A stretch of 51,604 bases of DNA from a cf. Phormidesmis sp. LEGE 11477 (GTDB lineage: Bacteria > Cyanobacteriota > Cyanobacteriia > Phormidesmidales > Phormidesmidaceae), in the NCBI RefSeq assembly GCF_015207105.1, contig NZ_JADEXO010000035.1, positions 1 through 51,604 on the forward strand, in the 5' to 3' direction. Of the stretch, positions 8,639 through 19,164 are shown in pieces (the first letter of the stretch is position 1; each line of letters opens with the position of its first letter). The position numbers and the translations under genes are program-made. The notes under the pieces were generated by a model that made no database searches, was not told the origin of the DNA, and worked only from the letters and a program-made list of their open reading frames with translations.

Positions 8639-10570
8639 CTATTGCCCTAGTGCTTCACTAAGGTTCCAGGCGGCGCTGATCAGCGCAATGTGGGTGAAGG
8701 CTTGCGGAAAGTTACCGAGACCTTCTCCGCTAGTGCCAGTTTCTTCGGCATATAGTCCTACATGGTTCGCATAGGTAAGCATCTCTTCAAAGATTCTTCT
8801 AGCTTCGTTCAGCAAGACGGGATTAGCAGAGCCAGCTCGGGTTAGGGCTTCTACCAACCAGAAAGTACAGAGGTTGAAGGTGCCTTCTTCGCCTTCTAGT
8901 CCGTCGCTCGATTCACCGTCAGAATTTAGCGGATTATAGCGATATACCAGGCTGTTTGCGGTCAAACCACCTTCTCTTGGTGGCTTTCTCACTGCTTCGA
9001 TGGTGCTCAGCATCTTTGGATCGCTAGCCGACATGAAGAACACCAGCGGCATAATTAAGCAGCCTGCGTCTAGGTCTTTTTCACCATAGGCTTGGACAAA
9101 AGCGCCTCGTTCTTCATCCCAACCTTTTTCTAGGATCTCTTCAAAGATTTCATCTCTCACGGTTTGCCAGCGCGAGCGATCGGCAGGGAAAGATCGCTCT
9201 TCTGCAAGGCGCAGCGCCCGATCAACCGCGACCCAGCACATCAAACGAGAATAGACATGATCTTTCGCACCGCCTCTCGACTCCCAGACGCCTTGATCCT
9301 GGCGCTGCCAGTTGTCGCAAACCCAGTTAGTCAAATAGCGCAGATGCGTCCAAAAAGAATAAGAGATAAATTCTCCATACTTGTTGTAGAGATAGACAGA
9401 ATCCATCAGCTCGCCACAGATATCTAGCTGTAGCTGATCGTAGGCACCGTTGCCGATACGTACAGGACCAGACCCTTTGTATCCTTCTAGATGGTCTAGG
9501 TGTTCTTCTTCGAGGTCCAGCTCACCATCTATGCGGTACATAATTTTCAGACTACCGCCCTCTCCTAGCTCCTGACAGCGAGCCTCTAGCCAGCCCATGA
9601 AGGCTCTTGCTTCTTCTGTGAATCCAATTCGAATCAGGGCATATACCGTAAAGGCGGCGTCGCGAATCCAGGTGTAGCGATAGTCCCAGTTGCGCTCACC
9701 GCCAATCTGTTCTGGCAGGCTGGTGGTAGGGGCGGCGACTATTGCGCCGGTAGGCTCGTAGGTCAATAGCTTTAGTGCCAGCGCCGAACGCTCTACTCGG
9801 CGTCTCCAGCGTCCGGTGTAAACGCACTGAGATAGCCAGTTTCTCCAGTAATCTGTCGTTTCATGAAAGAAGGTTTCAGCAGTCTGCTCAAGGTCGTCGA
9901 ACTGCTCGCTTGAGGCTGCTTGCCCAGCGGGGCGAAAAATGAAGACGGCGTTTTCACCTTCTTTGAGAGTAAATTCGGCAAAAGCCCCTTTATCGTTCTT
10001 TTGAAGGGGGACGTCGGTAATCAGCTCAAAGTACTGACATTCGACTTCATCAGAATCATCGTTGGGATCGAGCGGACGAGTGTCTTTGCAGGGGTTGCGA
10101 TCGCAGACAAAAGTCATCCCGTTATCAATTTCCTTAGTCTGGTGCGTAGCGCGGCCATAGTCAAAGGCCGGATAGCATTCGGCCCTGAAGGTGATTTCTC
10201 GGCGAACAGTGCGGACCTGACGAATGATCCAGTTACGCATATGAGAATTGCCAAGCGGCATAAAATCAACCACTTCTCCTACGCCGCAGTCACAGAGAAA
10301 GCGAGTAACTAAGATATTGGTCTCAGGGTAGTAAAACTGTTTGTGGTGATCGTTTTCTACTAGCGACTCAATTTTGAAATGGCCTCCCTTTTCAGCATCC
10401 AAAATAGAGCCGAAGATGCTAGGAGAATCGTGGCGAGGATGACAGAACCAGTCGATCGATCCATTTAGCCCAATTAACGCAGTAGTCCGCATGTTACCGA
10501 TCAGGCCGTAGTCTTCGATTGGCTGGTATTTCACTAATTTTTTGCCGACAGCTAGGCTGCCAGAACGCAA
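8639..10570 (-). CDS. Glycoside hydrolase family 15 (glucoamylase-like) protein
   Basis: The 643-residue cytosolic protein begins near [20 protein letters not shown], the conserved GH15 N-terminal block, then [18 protein letters not shown]. Core motifs are [36 protein letters not shown] and the C-terminal [20 protein letters not shown], which carries the acidic catalytic pair of the family. GH15 members release glucose from alpha-glucans or trehalose; which substrate applies is not visible. TTG at 10570 has AAGG six bases upstream and is used as the start, with GTG 36 nt later as an alternative. With malQ nearby it suggests glycogen or oligosaccharide turnover. Confidence 0.92.
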   Translation of the reverse strand: MRSGSLAVGKKLVKYQPIEDYGLIGNMRTTALIGLNGSIDWFCHPRHDSPSIFGSILDAEKGGHFKIESLVENDHHKQFYYPETNILVTRFLCDCGVGEVVDFMPLGNSHMRNWIIRQVRTVRREITFRAECYPAFDYGRATHQTKEIDNGMTFVCDRNPCKDTRPLDPNDDSDEVECQYFELITDVPLQKNDKGAFAEFTLKEGENAVFIFRPAGQAASSEQFDDLEQTAETFFHETTDYWRNWLSQCVYTGRWRRRVERSALALKLLTYEPTGAIVAAPTTSLPEQIGGERNWDYRYTWIRDAAFTVYALIRIGFTEEARAFMGWLEARCQELGEGGSLKIMYRIDGELDLEEEHLDHLEGYKGSGPVRIGNGAYDQLQLDICGELMDSVYLYNKYGEFISYSFWTHLRYLTNWVCDNWQRQDQGVWESRGGAKDHVYSRLMCWVAVDRALRLAEERSFPADRSRWQTVRDEIFEEILEKGWDEERGAFVQAYGEKDLDAGCLIMPLVFFMSASDPKMLSTIEAVRKPPREGGLTANSLVYRYNPLNSDGESSDGLEGEEGTFNLCTFWLVEALTRAGSANPVLLNEARRIFEEMLTYANHVGLYAEETGTSGEGLGNFPQAFTHIALISAAWNLSEALGQ

Positions 10571-10733
10571 CTTCGACCTTATACTAAGACAATTTTTGGG
10601 CCGACTTTTGAGATTTTTATAAGATCTTCGACAGTTCTGTGACTCGACAGGAGCAAGTTCTGTCTTTGAACATAGCTTCTATAGCGTTTCTCACTTGGCT
10701 GAAGTCATAATCTTAGGTTAGAAGCCTGACCGC

Positions 10734-12245
10734 CTAAGACGATTGCCAAGTGCCATGAAATCCAATTGGAATTACACCTGGTAGAGCCAAGCGACAGACG
10801 GGTTCACCGAGCCCCTTAGCCTCAAAAATCCACAGCTCGCTGCGGCTATCTACTGAGTTGTAGACCACCATCAAAAGCCAGCCTTCTGAAGCATTCTCTG
10901 CTGTTTGCCCGTCTGCAACATGTAGCGGTTCGCTGCCGTAAATACCAGTGCCTAGATCTGCCTGGGTTAGCTGCTGCGTTTTATAGTCAAATCGACCTAC
11001 CGCGCCGAACCAGTCTTCGCCAGTTTTGACGCCTTCACGGTGCATCAGCACGTAGGTTTGCTCCCACGGCTGGCCCACCTTGCTATCGGGCACTTGAGGA
11101 AATTCACAGTCTCGCTCTACCACGCACTCATGGCTCAATACGCGGCCCGTCTTTGGATCTAGCCGAAGCTGCCAAAGCCTGCCGTATGCCTGGGTTTTCA
11201 TCCGCCCAGAGGGCACTTCTCTTAGGACTTCGTTGATATGGGTAAAGTCGTCAAACCGAGCATAGTCTAGGCGAATGCTGCCGTCTGCTTCTGTGCAGCC
11301 GTTGCCATAGTGCCACTGAAACCACGGATCAGCGTAGCTATCAGAAACAATTTCTAAGCTCTCGCGCGCTACAACGATAATGCGCGTTCCTTGGTTTGGG
11401 TCCCATTTCACTGCGTCGGCATAGGCGAGCTGGTTCAACAGCAGCGGCAGCGGGTTCACTTTTACCGGTGAAACCAGAAACACTAGATACGGTCCGGCGA
11501 TGACAAAGCTGTGGACTAACGGGATGTTTTTGAGCGCGATCGCCTGCTGCTTGATCAGCCCGCCGCTAGCGTCACATCGATAAATCGATAGCTCACACAG
11601 AGAATTCACGCCGATACTATAAATTTCACCGCTGATTGGATCTCGTAAAGGGTGAGCAGAGAAGGGCTGAGTGGGCTTCAACCAGCCTAAAGACTCCATG
11701 CCGATAGTTTCTAGCGTCTCTAGATCTAGGCTGTGAGGATTACCCGCCTCCCACAGCGCTAGCAGTTTGTCTTCTAAAGCGAGAACAGATGTGTTGGCTG
11801 AATTTTTGATGGTGGTGCCGTTGAACAAGCCCAACATGTGCTTCCACAAAGGGCCGGGCGATCGCATCCCATAATTGCCAAATAAAAACCGATCTGCTTT
11901 GCTCTCTGCTTTGTATCCCGTTGTTTGCACGTAGCGGTAAGTGGCCTTTGCCCCAGCCGCTGAGAGCTGCACTCGTAAAATTGCGCCATCGCCATCAAAC
12001 CAGTGGCCCACGGGCTGTCCACCTCGTTCTAATCGCCCGGTACCGTTTTGATAGAACGTTCCTTGCAGTCCTTCAGGAATCCGACCAGCTAGAACTTCTA
12101 AATCAGTCGGTGGAAACTCTTTGGCGGGCTTGGCGAAGGCCCCATGCCAAGGCTGCGGTTCGCGCTTATAGACTGTTTCATCGCCGATTGCACTATCAGC
12201 CGTCTCGGTAGCGGCAGCCGAACTAGTCAGCGAGGATGAAGTCAT
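10734..12245 (-). CDS. Carotenoid cleavage oxygenase (RPE65/CCD family)
   Basis: The 503-residue protein has the four iron-ligand histidines of carotenoid cleavage dioxygenases at H198 (PFSAHPLRD), H245 (PLVHSFVI), H312 (QWHYGNG) and H497 (GFHGTW). Length and C-terminus resemble cyanobacterial apocarotenoid 15,15'-oxygenases, which make retinal, but substrate cannot be read from sequence alone. The family is a seven-bladed propeller with a central Fe(II). The start lies 9 nt after the sensor-kinase stop, so the gene is very probably co-transcribed with the kinase and with dnaJ upstream. Confidence 0.93.
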   Translation of the reverse strand: MTSSSLTSSAAATETADSAIGDETVYKREPQPWHGAFAKPAKEFPPTDLEVLAGRIPEGLQGTFYQNGTGRLERGGQPVGHWFDGDGAILRVQLSAAGAKATYRYVQTTGYKAESKADRFLFGNYGMRSPGPLWKHMLGLFNGTTIKNSANTSVLALEDKLLALWEAGNPHSLDLETLETIGMESLGWLKPTQPFSAHPLRDPISGEIYSIGVNSLCELSIYRCDASGGLIKQQAIALKNIPLVHSFVIAGPYLVFLVSPVKVNPLPLLLNQLAYADAVKWDPNQGTRIIVVARESLEIVSDSYADPWFQWHYGNGCTEADGSIRLDYARFDDFTHINEVLREVPSGRMKTQAYGRLWQLRLDPKTGRVLSHECVVERDCEFPQVPDSKVGQPWEQTYVLMHREGVKTGEDWFGAVGRFDYKTQQLTQADLGTGIYGSEPLHVADGQTAENASEGWLLMVVYNSVDSRSELWIFEAKGLGEPVCRLALPGVIPIGFHGTWQSS

Positions 12246-12254
12246 AGCGGCAGC

Positions 12255-13706
12255 TCAAGATTGGGTTGGCAACACCAGTGTAAAAGCTACGAAGCCGGGT
12301 TGAGTGCTATCTAGATACAGATCGCCTTTGTGCGCTCTCGCAATTTCTCTAGCCAGGCTTAGCCCTAGACCAAAGCCTTCTCTTTTGCGGTTGCGAGAAA
12401 GATCGCCGCGATAGAATCGATCAAAGATGCGATCGCGATCTTCATCAGGAATGCCCCTAGATGAATTGGCCACGTTAATCTCGATTCTCTTTCCTATTTC
12501 TTTGCCTGTGATCGCCAGCCATCGGTTGGCTGTACCTTCTGGAAGATTGTATTTGATCGCATTGTCAATCAAATTTTGCAGCACCTGGGTGAGTAGGTCG
12601 CGATCGCCCTGCACATTCAGTTCTGTTATTAGATCCACTTTCACTAGCAAATCGGGCGCTAGCAATTCCACATCCTCTAGCAGCAAGGTCAAAATCTTGC
12701 CGATTTCTACCCGGTTCTGACGCAGACTCATCTGCCCAGCGTCCGCTAATGACAGCAGCAACAGCTTTCTTACGATCGTACTTAGCCGTGACACCTCATC
12801 CATTAGCTGGCTTAAGCTCTGCTGCAGATCAGATCCAGGCTCAGCCTGCTGCATCACCCGCTCTAGCTCACCTCGCAGAATTGCCAGAGGCGTTTTCAGC
12901 TCATGCGCCGCATCACCACTAAAGCGAGAAGACTGCTTAAAGCTACGGGCTAAGCGAGTCAGCATTTGGTTGAATACTTCGATTAACTCAACAAATTCCA
13001 CATCGCTGCTGCCTACCGGAACTTGCTGATCTAGCCCGGTTGCCGTCACCTGCTTGATAGCACCAGTGAGCTTGTTGACTGGCTTCAGAGCGCTACCCGA
13101 GAGCACCCAAGCGCCAATCGCAATCAACAGCGTTGTTCCTGGAATCGCCACCAGAAAAATATTGCGAATAACGGTCATGTCTTGATCAATCGTTTGTAGA
13201 CTGACGGCAATGACACCTCTACCCGCTTCAGAATGCACAACGCCTACTCGCCAGCTACCTGTAGCGGTATTACTTGTCAGCACGGTTTTGGCACTGCTGC
13301 TGCGAAAGGTAGCAGCTCCTGCTGCTACGGCTGCGGCGATGTCGTCAGCCAGCCTGCCACCCACCGTCTTTACCAGCTCGTCTGTGTCCAAGGGTTCATC
13401 ACCCAACTGGGCACCTCTGACAGAATAGTGCTGCGTATTACCCTGCGAATCGGTGGCTAGCAAAATAATAGATGTGCCGCTCTGCGTTTCAATTTCACTG
13501 GGCAGCTCTTGGCTAAAGCTTTGAAACCAGTCAGGCGATCGCACCACCGTCATCTGCTGCAGCTGTTCTCTGAGTTTGGCGCTCAAGCTGCCGATCTTGG
13601 CCACATAGATCAACCGCCAAGCCACAAAAGTGAAGCCAATCAGCGCGCTACCTGCTAGCGCGACAGAAAGTAGAGCAATGCGAATGCGGAAGGATTGAAG
13701 CTGCAC
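12255..13706 (-). CDS. Membrane sensor histidine kinase with HAMP domain
   Basis: The 483-residue protein has TM1 at about residues 10-32, a periplasmic domain (about 33-178), TM2 (about 180-203), HAMP, a dimerisation domain with AAHELKTPLA (His268), and an ATPase domain with LIDNAIKYN (N box), DRIFDRFYRG (F box) and GFGLGLSLA (G box). All catalytic blocks are intact. No response regulator lies beside it, so it is an orphan kinase. It sits between dnaJ (29 nt upstream) and the carotenoid oxygenase (9 nt downstream). Periplasmic residues show no known sensor fold to me. Confidence 0.95.
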   Translation of the reverse strand: MQLQSFRIRIALLSVALAGSALIGFTFVAWRLIYVAKIGSLSAKLREQLQQMTVVRSPDWFQSFSQELPSEIETQSGTSIILLATDSQGNTQHYSVRGAQLGDEPLDTDELVKTVGGRLADDIAAAVAAGAATFRSSSAKTVLTSNTATGSWRVGVVHSEAGRGVIAVSLQTIDQDMTVIRNIFLVAIPGTTLLIAIGAWVLSGSALKPVNKLTGAIKQVTATGLDQQVPVGSSDVEFVELIEVFNQMLTRLARSFKQSSRFSGDAAHELKTPLAILRGELERVMQQAEPGSDLQQSLSQLMDEVSRLSTIVRKLLLLSLADAGQMSLRQNRVEIGKILTLLLEDVELLAPDLLVKVDLITELNVQGDRDLLTQVLQNLIDNAIKYNLPEGTANRWLAITGKEIGKRIEINVANSSRGIPDEDRDRIFDRFYRGDLSRNRKREGFGLGLSLAREIARAHKGDLYLDSTQPGFVAFTLVLPTQS

Positions 13707-13735
13707 CAGAAACCGATGCCTCTACGATTTAATAC

Positions 13736-14797
13736 TTACAGTTTTATATTAGAGATTTCTGCTCTAGGATCGCTTTGGCGGCTGTCTTTGATCTGCTCAT
13801 ACAAAGATCTTTCTTTCTCACTCAATTCTTTAGAAGGCGTGATCACTACTTTGACTAGCTGATCACTGCGGCTAGCACCTTTTTTCTTCGGCCATCCCTT
13901 GCCGCGCAGCCGTAGAGACTGACCTGATTTCACCCCAGCTGGGATGCTCACTGTAACGGCACCGTCTGGCGTTGGCACTTCCACCTTAGCCCCTAGAACG
14001 GCTTCATCGGGCGCAATCGGCACTTCACACACTAGATTATCACCGTCGAACTGAAAAAAGCTATGGGATGCAATCTCAACGGTTAGATAGACATCTCCAC
14101 GCTGCTGCGTCTGGGGATTTCTTGCCCCTTTCCCTTTTAGCCGGATCTTACTACCTGGCTTCACACCCGCCGGAATTCGAACCTTTACCGACTCGCTACC
14201 AATGCTAAACCGCTTTTCCACACCGTGAAATGCCTCAGACATCGTTAGCTTTAGCTCGGCGGTTTGGTCATACAGTCCTCGGCTAGATGAAGCGCCGCTG
14301 GCTGTCCTAGGATCAAAGCCAAAGCCACTGCTGCCAAAGCCACTAGTATCAAAGCCTGCACTGCCAAAGCCACCAGTACCGGGCCTCGCCTGATAGCGCG
14401 TCTGTGTCCGCGCACCGCCAGGGCCACCTGCTCCACCAAAGCCGCTTTTACGACCTAGCAGCTCAAAAATAAATTCTTCAAAACTACCATACGAGCCAAA
14501 GTCAAATCCGCCCGCACCGCCAGGAACACCGCCCCCTGGAACGCCGCCCCCCGCTCGGCTAGCCTGCTGCCAATACTGTCCAAACTGGTCGTATTTCTTA
14601 CGCTTGTCCGAATCCGAAAGTACCTCGTAGGCTTCGCTGACTTCCTTGAACTTGGCTTCAGCTGCCTTATTGTCTGGGTTGACATCCGGGTGGTACTTTC
14701 TCGCCAGCTTGCGAAACGAACGCTTAATTTCGGCAGCCTCTGCTGTTTTACTAACCCCTAAAATGGCGTAGTAGTCTTTAAAGTCAGTTGCTGCCAT
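13736..14797 (-). CDS. DnaJ/CbpA-type co-chaperone
   Basis: The 353-residue Hsp40 has a J domain (residues 1-70) with the Hsp70-stimulating HPD in [10 protein letters not shown] Gly/Phe-rich linker follows (about 80-160) with several degenerate GFGSSGF-like repeats, then a DnaJ C-terminal substrate-binding domain (about 180-330). There are no CxxCxGxG zinc fingers, so it is class B like CbpA rather than canonical DnaJ. It is the first gene of the probable dnaJ-kinase-carotenoid oxygenase operon. Confidence 0.94.
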   Translation of the reverse strand: MAATDFKDYYAILGVSKTAEAAEIKRSFRKLARKYHPDVNPDNKAAEAKFKEVSEAYEVLSDSDKRKKYDQFGQYWQQASRAGGGVPGGGVPGGAGGFDFGSYGSFEEFIFELLGRKSGFGGAGGPGGARTQTRYQARPGTGGFGSAGFDTSGFGSSGFGFDPRTASGASSSRGLYDQTAELKLTMSEAFHGVEKRFSIGSESVKVRIPAGVKPGSKIRLKGKGARNPQTQQRGDVYLTVEIASHSFFQFDGDNLVCEVPIAPDEAVLGAKVEVPTPDGAVTVSIPAGVKSGQSLRLRGKGWPKKKGASRSDQLVKVVITPSKELSEKERSLYEQIKDSRQSDPRAEISNIKL

Positions 14798-14967
14798 ACG
14801 AATTTTGCTCTCTTGCTCACTAAACTTTCTTCAAGCTCAGCGTAGCAAAGCCCATCCGGTTTAAAGGTTCGGTTTTCTGGTTCGGGTGATCCGGTCTTTC
14901 TAACCATCAAGCCAGCTCCATAAAGATAACGCCACGAAAGCAGTACCACCCAAACAGCAAAGAAGAC

Positions 14968-16482
14968 TTAAGCCGAAGGCTGGTCGCGAGCTCGTCCGTA
15001 AAGCTCAGTGAGATCTTTCAAATACGTCTTGAGCGTGGGCGTGAGCATTGCTTCTGAATAACGCCAGCCCCAGTTACCTTCACCGACACCAGGCGTATTC
15101 ATTCGAGCCTGAGAACCTAAGCCCAGGATATCTTGCATGGGCACAATTGCCTGATTCGCAACCGAGCTCATGGCCAAGCGAATAATGCCCCAGTGAACCG
15201 AGATCGGATCGAAAGCGCCTAGATAAGTCGCTATTCTTTGTTTCTCAAAGTCGCCGGCTTTTTCGTACCAGCCGACGGTAGTGTCGTTGTCATGAGTGCC
15301 TGTATAAATCAGAGAGTTTTGACTGACGTTGTATGGCAAGTAGGGATTGAGATGGTCGGAGCCAAAGGCAAATTGAAGGATCTTCATGCCTGGAAAATCA
15401 AAGCGATCGCGCAACGCCTCGACCGCCTCATCAATCAATCCCAAATCTTCTGCCAAAAAAGGCAGTTGACCCAAGTCCGCTTCTACCTTTTCAAAAAACT
15501 CTATTCCTGGCGCTTTAACCCATTCACCGTGCATTGCCGTATCTTGTCCTTCAGGTACGGCCCAAAATGCTTCAAACCCTCTGAAGTGATCGATCCGAAT
15601 CAAATCGACAAAGCCTAGTAGCGACTGAATTCGCCGCATCCACCAGTCAAAGCCATCCGCCTGCATCACTTCCCAGTTGTAAGTAGGGTTGCCCCAGAGC
15701 TGACCTGTCTCACTAAAGTAATCTGGCGGCACCCCGGCCATCTGAGAGGGCTGCCGTGTCTCTGGATCTATCATGAACTTTTGGGGATAGGCCCACACAT
15801 CAGCGCTGTCATGCGCGACGTAGATAGGCATGTCACCTACAATCTGAATACCGCGCTGGTTAGCGTAGGTTTTGATCGCGCACCACTGCCGATAAAACTC
15901 GAACTGCATATATTCGTGAAAGAAGATATCGGTCGCCAGATCGACGCGGGCTCGGTTGAGCGCATCAGCATCGCGACCTGCTACAGCATCATTCCACTCA
16001 GACCATGGCACTCCACCGTTAGACCCCTTGAGAGCCATGAACAGCGCATAGTCATCTAGCCAGCTAGCCTGCTCTACCCTAAACCGGCTGAATGCTGCCT
16101 TCGTCTCCTCACTAGCGGCCTGCTTAAAGCGCTCCGCCGCCTTCCACAGTAGCGATAGCTTGAAAGCACTGACTTGGTCATAATCCACCCTATCAATCGG
16201 GAAAAACTGAGACGGCATCAGCTCATCGGTATGCAGCAGTCCTTCCTCTTGCACCCTGTCTAAGCTAATCAGCATGGGATTTCCCGCCATCGCTGAATAA
16301 GACATGTAAGGCGAATTCCCATGACCTGTAGGCCCTAGCGGTAGGATCTGCCACAGCGTCTGCTGAGTCGCCTCTAGAAAGTCAACAAATTCATACGCAT
16401 GTCGGCCTAGATCCCCAATCCCAAATCGGCCTGGGAGCGAGGTAGGATGTAGCAAAATGCCGCTAGCTCTGGGAAAAGACAT
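14968..16482 (-). CDS. malQ: 4-alpha-glucanotransferase (amylomaltase)
   Basis: The 504-residue GH77 enzyme starts MSFPRASGILLHPTSLPGRF, the standard bacterial N-terminus. Catalytic residues are in RIDHFRGFEAFW (nucleophile Asp), PFLAEDLGLI (acid/base Glu) and YTGTHDNDTTVGW (transition-state Asp). It disproportionates maltooligosaccharides released by glycogen debranching. The ~170-nt gap to dnaJ makes separate transcription possible. Together with the GH15 gene it forms a small alpha-glucan catabolic neighbourhood. Confidence 0.97.
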   Translation of the reverse strand: MSFPRASGILLHPTSLPGRFGIGDLGRHAYEFVDFLEATQQTLWQILPLGPTGHGNSPYMSYSAMAGNPMLISLDRVQEEGLLHTDELMPSQFFPIDRVDYDQVSAFKLSLLWKAAERFKQAASEETKAAFSRFRVEQASWLDDYALFMALKGSNGGVPWSEWNDAVAGRDADALNRARVDLATDIFFHEYMQFEFYRQWCAIKTYANQRGIQIVGDMPIYVAHDSADVWAYPQKFMIDPETRQPSQMAGVPPDYFSETGQLWGNPTYNWEVMQADGFDWWMRRIQSLLGFVDLIRIDHFRGFEAFWAVPEGQDTAMHGEWVKAPGIEFFEKVEADLGQLPFLAEDLGLIDEAVEALRDRFDFPGMKILQFAFGSDHLNPYLPYNVSQNSLIYTGTHDNDTTVGWYEKAGDFEKQRIATYLGAFDPISVHWGIIRLAMSSVANQAIVPMQDILGLGSQARMNTPGVGEGNWGWRYSEAMLTPTLKTYLKDLTELYGRARDQPSA

Positions 16483-16566
16483 TAGGTAGTTTGTAAGGAT
16501 TGCTCAGACTCTATCACGGGTAGATATCAGCGAAACTCTGCTTTTTGAAATAACTGTGAAGGAAGG

Positions 16567-17070
16567 ATGAGAGAATGCTTGAATCCCTATGCAACTGTTC
16601 TTACCACTGCGGTTATGGCCTACAGAAATCCTGCGCCTACGGTCGATTTGATCATCGAAATGGTCGATCGTCCTCATCGTCCTATTTTGCTAATTGAACG
16701 GCTGAATGAACCTTACGGGTGGGCGCTACCGGGTGGATTTGTAGACTACGGCGAGTCAGTAGAAACTGCCGCTAGGAGAGAGGCTAAAGAAGAAACCGAT
16801 CTATCCGTCACGCTAATTGAGCAGTTTCAGGTATATTCCGACCCGGCCAGAGACGAACGTCAGCACACACTCAGCATTGTCTTCATCGCGACTGCTACAG
16901 GCCAGCCGACCGCCCAAGACGATGCTAAAAGCTTGACGGTTGTCAGCCCCTGGGAAGTACCGTCAGAATTATGCTTCGATCACGGCAAAATTCTGCAAGA
17001 CTACTGGCGCTACCGTCACTATGGCCATCGGCCTAGATTGCAGAGTGCCTCTAACGATCTAGAGACATGA
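16567..17070 (+). CDS. Nudix hydrolase
   Basis: The 167-residue protein has a Nudix box [20 protein letters not shown] followed by TDL; the usual box glycine after the Glu pair is Asp here. Preceding residues WALPGG fit ADP-ribose or related nucleotide-sugar pyrophosphatases. The domain proper begins at [16 protein letters not shown], so the ATG at 16615 may be the true start; the earlier ATG at 16567 has GGAAGG directly against it, too close to be an ideal ribosome binding site. Substrate unknown. Confidence 0.88.
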   Translation: MRECLNPYATVLTTAVMAYRNPAPTVDLIIEMVDRPHRPILLIERLNEPYGWALPGGFVDYGESVETAARREAKEETDLSVTLIEQFQVYSDPARDERQHTLSIVFIATATGQPTAQDDAKSLTVVSPWEVPSELCFDHGKILQDYWRYRHYGHRPRLQSASNDLET

Positions 17071-17247
17071 ATAGAGACGACTTGAACAGAGAGATTTGGA
17101 CGTTAGCCCACTCGATTTTTATGCGGATCGAATTTAGCGCCAAGTAGCGCTCAACCCTATAGAATTGTTCCGTGATTCTGGCCTAATCGAGGATTCTTAT
17201 CTAACCGAGCTGGCTCCATTAACCCTATTAGTTGGCTGACCCCAAAA

Positions 17248-17649
17248 GTGCAAAAAACCGTGCGAAAAATCATTCAGACAGACCGAGCGCCTGCCCCTGT
17301 CGGGCCTTACAACCAAGGCATCGTAGCTACTGGCGCTATGCTCTTCGTAGCTGGCCAAATTCCGTTAGATGCCAAAACTGGCGGGCTAGTGGGATCGACA
17401 GTTGGAGAGCAAACCGAAAAATCTCTACAAAATCTAGCCGCTGTTGTTGAAGCCGCGAATTCAGATTTTTCTCAGGTGGTCAAGACAACCGTGTTCCTGA
17501 AAGATATGAACGACTTTGCGGCCATGAACGAAGTCTACGCCAAGCACTTTGATAGTGAGACTGGCCCTGCAAGAGCCTGCGTGGAAGTGGCTAGATTGCC
17601 AAAAGATGTGCTGGTAGAAATTGACTGTATCGCTGTAGTGACGGGTTAA
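17248..17649 (+). CDS. ridA: RidA-family enamine/imine deaminase
   Basis: The ~130-residue protein has APAPVGPYNQGIVATG near the N-terminus, FVAGQIPLDAKTG, and the catalytic-arginine block ETGPARACVEVARLPKD. RidA hydrolyses reactive 2-aminoacrylate formed by PLP enzymes and works as a trimer in the cytosol. The start could be GTG 17248 or GTG 17260 (VRKIIQTDRAPAP); relatives usually begin about four residues before RTDRAP, favouring the latter. It lies upstream of glmU with a 90-nt repeat-filled gap. Confidence 0.94.
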   Translation: MQKTVRKIIQTDRAPAPVGPYNQGIVATGAMLFVAGQIPLDAKTGGLVGSTVGEQTEKSLQNLAAVVEAANSDFSQVVKTTVFLKDMNDFAAMNEVYAKHFDSETGPARACVEVARLPKDVLVEIDCIAVVTG

Positions 17650-17650
17650 C

Positions 17651-17714
17651 TGTCTTTGATGACCGGCCTTGGTTACTGGCTTTGATTGCTGACTTTAATG
17701 ACTGGCGCTAACTA
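17651..17714. repeat. Degenerate 13-14-nt tandem repeat, four to five copies
   Basis: Consecutive units are GTCTTTGATGACCG, GCCTTGGTTACTG, GCTTTGATTGCTG and ACTTTAATGACTG, followed by a decayed copy. The array begins right after the ridA stop and fills most of the gap before glmU. Confidence 0.75.
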
Positions 17715-17739
17715 CTAGAGGAAACGTAAGAAGGGAAAT

Positions 17740-19110
17740 ATGACTGATTCACTTGCGATCGCAATTCTAGCGGCAGGCAAAGGCACCCGAATGCGCTCGT
17801 CCCTGCCCAAAGTGCTGCACCGTCTTAGCGGCCTGACGCTAGTAGAAAACGTCATCGCCAGCACTAGCCTAGTAAACCCTACCCGTAAGATCGCGATTGT
17901 GGGCTACGCCGCCGAGCAAGTGAAGACGACCTTAGCCGCTGTTCCCAATCTGGAATTTGCCATGCAAACCGAGCAGCTAGGCACAGGTCACGCCGTGCAG
18001 CAGGTGATCCCGTCTTTAGAAGGCTTCACAGGGAACTTGCTGGTGCTCAATGGCGACGTGCCCCTGCTAAAGCCAGAAACCATTAAAAATATGGTTGAGA
18101 CCCATATAGAACGTGGAAACGCAGCGACTATCTTGACCGCGCAGATAGCAGATCCAACGGGCTATGGCAGAGTGTTCTGTGACGATAGCCTCATCGTTCA
18201 AGAGATTATTGAACATCGAGACTGTACAGATGATCAAAGAGAAAATAATCGCATCAACGCAGGTATCTACTGCTTTAGCTGGTCAGCGCTGATGACTATC
18301 TTGCCGCATCTCAAGGCAGACAATGACCAGCAAGAGTACTATCTCACTGACGTGATCAAAGACCTCTCTCCTGTGATGGCGGTTGATGCCTCGCCTTCAG
18401 AGATTGCAGGTATCAACAACCGCAAGCAGATGGCAGAAGCAGAAGCGGTAATGCAAAAGCGCATCAAAGACGAGCTGTTACTCTCGGGAGTCACGTTAAT
18501 TAATCCTGAGAGCATCACTATCGACGCCACAGTCACTGTAGAGCCGGATGTAATTATTGAGCCGCAAACTAACTTGCGGGGACATTCCGTGATTAGAACA
18601 GGCTGTCGAATTGGACCGGGCAGCCTGATCGAAGACAGCACTATTGGTAAAAATACAACAGTTCTTCATTCTGTTGTAACTGACAGTGAAATAAGGCCGG
18701 GTGGCAGAGTTGGGCCGTTTGCTCACCTGCGTGGGCAAGCCCAAATTGGAGAGAATTGTCGAATTGGCAACTTTGTTGAGGTGAAGAAATCGACTGTAGG
18801 GGCTAATAGCAACGCTGCACATCTCTCTTATATTGGTGATGCTGAGCTAGGGAGTCAGGTGAACGTAGGAGCGGGAACGATCACGGTGAACTACGACGGC
18901 AAAAATAAGCATAAAACGGTGGTGGGCGATCGCGCCAAAACCGGCGCTAACAGCTGCCTAGTTGCCCCCATCACCATCGGCGAAGACGTTACCATTGGCG
19001 CAGGCTCAGTGCTCACCAAAGATGTAGACCCTGACTGCCTCGTTTTTACCCGGACTCCGCAAAAATCTATTCCTGGCTGGAAACCAAAATATCTTAGACA
19101 AGAATCATAG
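17740..19110 (+). CDS. glmU: Bifunctional GlcNAc-1-P uridyltransferase / GlcN-1-P acetyltransferase
   Basis: The 456-residue protein makes UDP-GlcNAc for peptidoglycan and surface glycans. The N-terminal pyrophosphorylase domain has LAAGKGTRMRSSLPKVLH (about residues 10-27) and LNGDVPLL. The C-terminal left-handed beta-helix has hexapeptide repeats and GPFAHLRGQAQIGENCRIGN, VEVKKSTVG, AHLSYIGDAELG and GAGTITVNYDGKNKHKT, the acetyltransferase active-site segments. AAGAAGGG sits a few bases before the ATG as a ribosome binding site. Confidence 0.97.
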   Translation: MTDSLAIAILAAGKGTRMRSSLPKVLHRLSGLTLVENVIASTSLVNPTRKIAIVGYAAEQVKTTLAAVPNLEFAMQTEQLGTGHAVQQVIPSLEGFTGNLLVLNGDVPLLKPETIKNMVETHIERGNAATILTAQIADPTGYGRVFCDDSLIVQEIIEHRDCTDDQRENNRINAGIYCFSWSALMTILPHLKADNDQQEYYLTDVIKDLSPVMAVDASPSEIAGINNRKQMAEAEAVMQKRIKDELLLSGVTLINPESITIDATVTVEPDVIIEPQTNLRGHSVIRTGCRIGPGSLIEDSTIGKNTTVLHSVVTDSEIRPGGRVGPFAHLRGQAQIGENCRIGNFVEVKKSTVGANSNAAHLSYIGDAELGSQVNVGAGTITVNYDGKNKHKTVVGDRAKTGANSCLVAPITIGEDVTIGAGSVLTKDVDPDCLVFTRTPQKSIPGWKPKYLRQES

Positions 19111-19164
19111 CCTTGCCGACATTCAACAGCAGACAAAGAGCGTAATGGCCAGCCCACACATTTG

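Noticed and set aside
9920-10312. 130-codon frame opposite the GH15 gene
   Set aside because: Antisense shadow of a clear GH15 coding sequence.
14758-14949. 63-codon frame between dnaJ and malQ
   Set aside because: Overlaps the dnaJ start and shows no conserved features.
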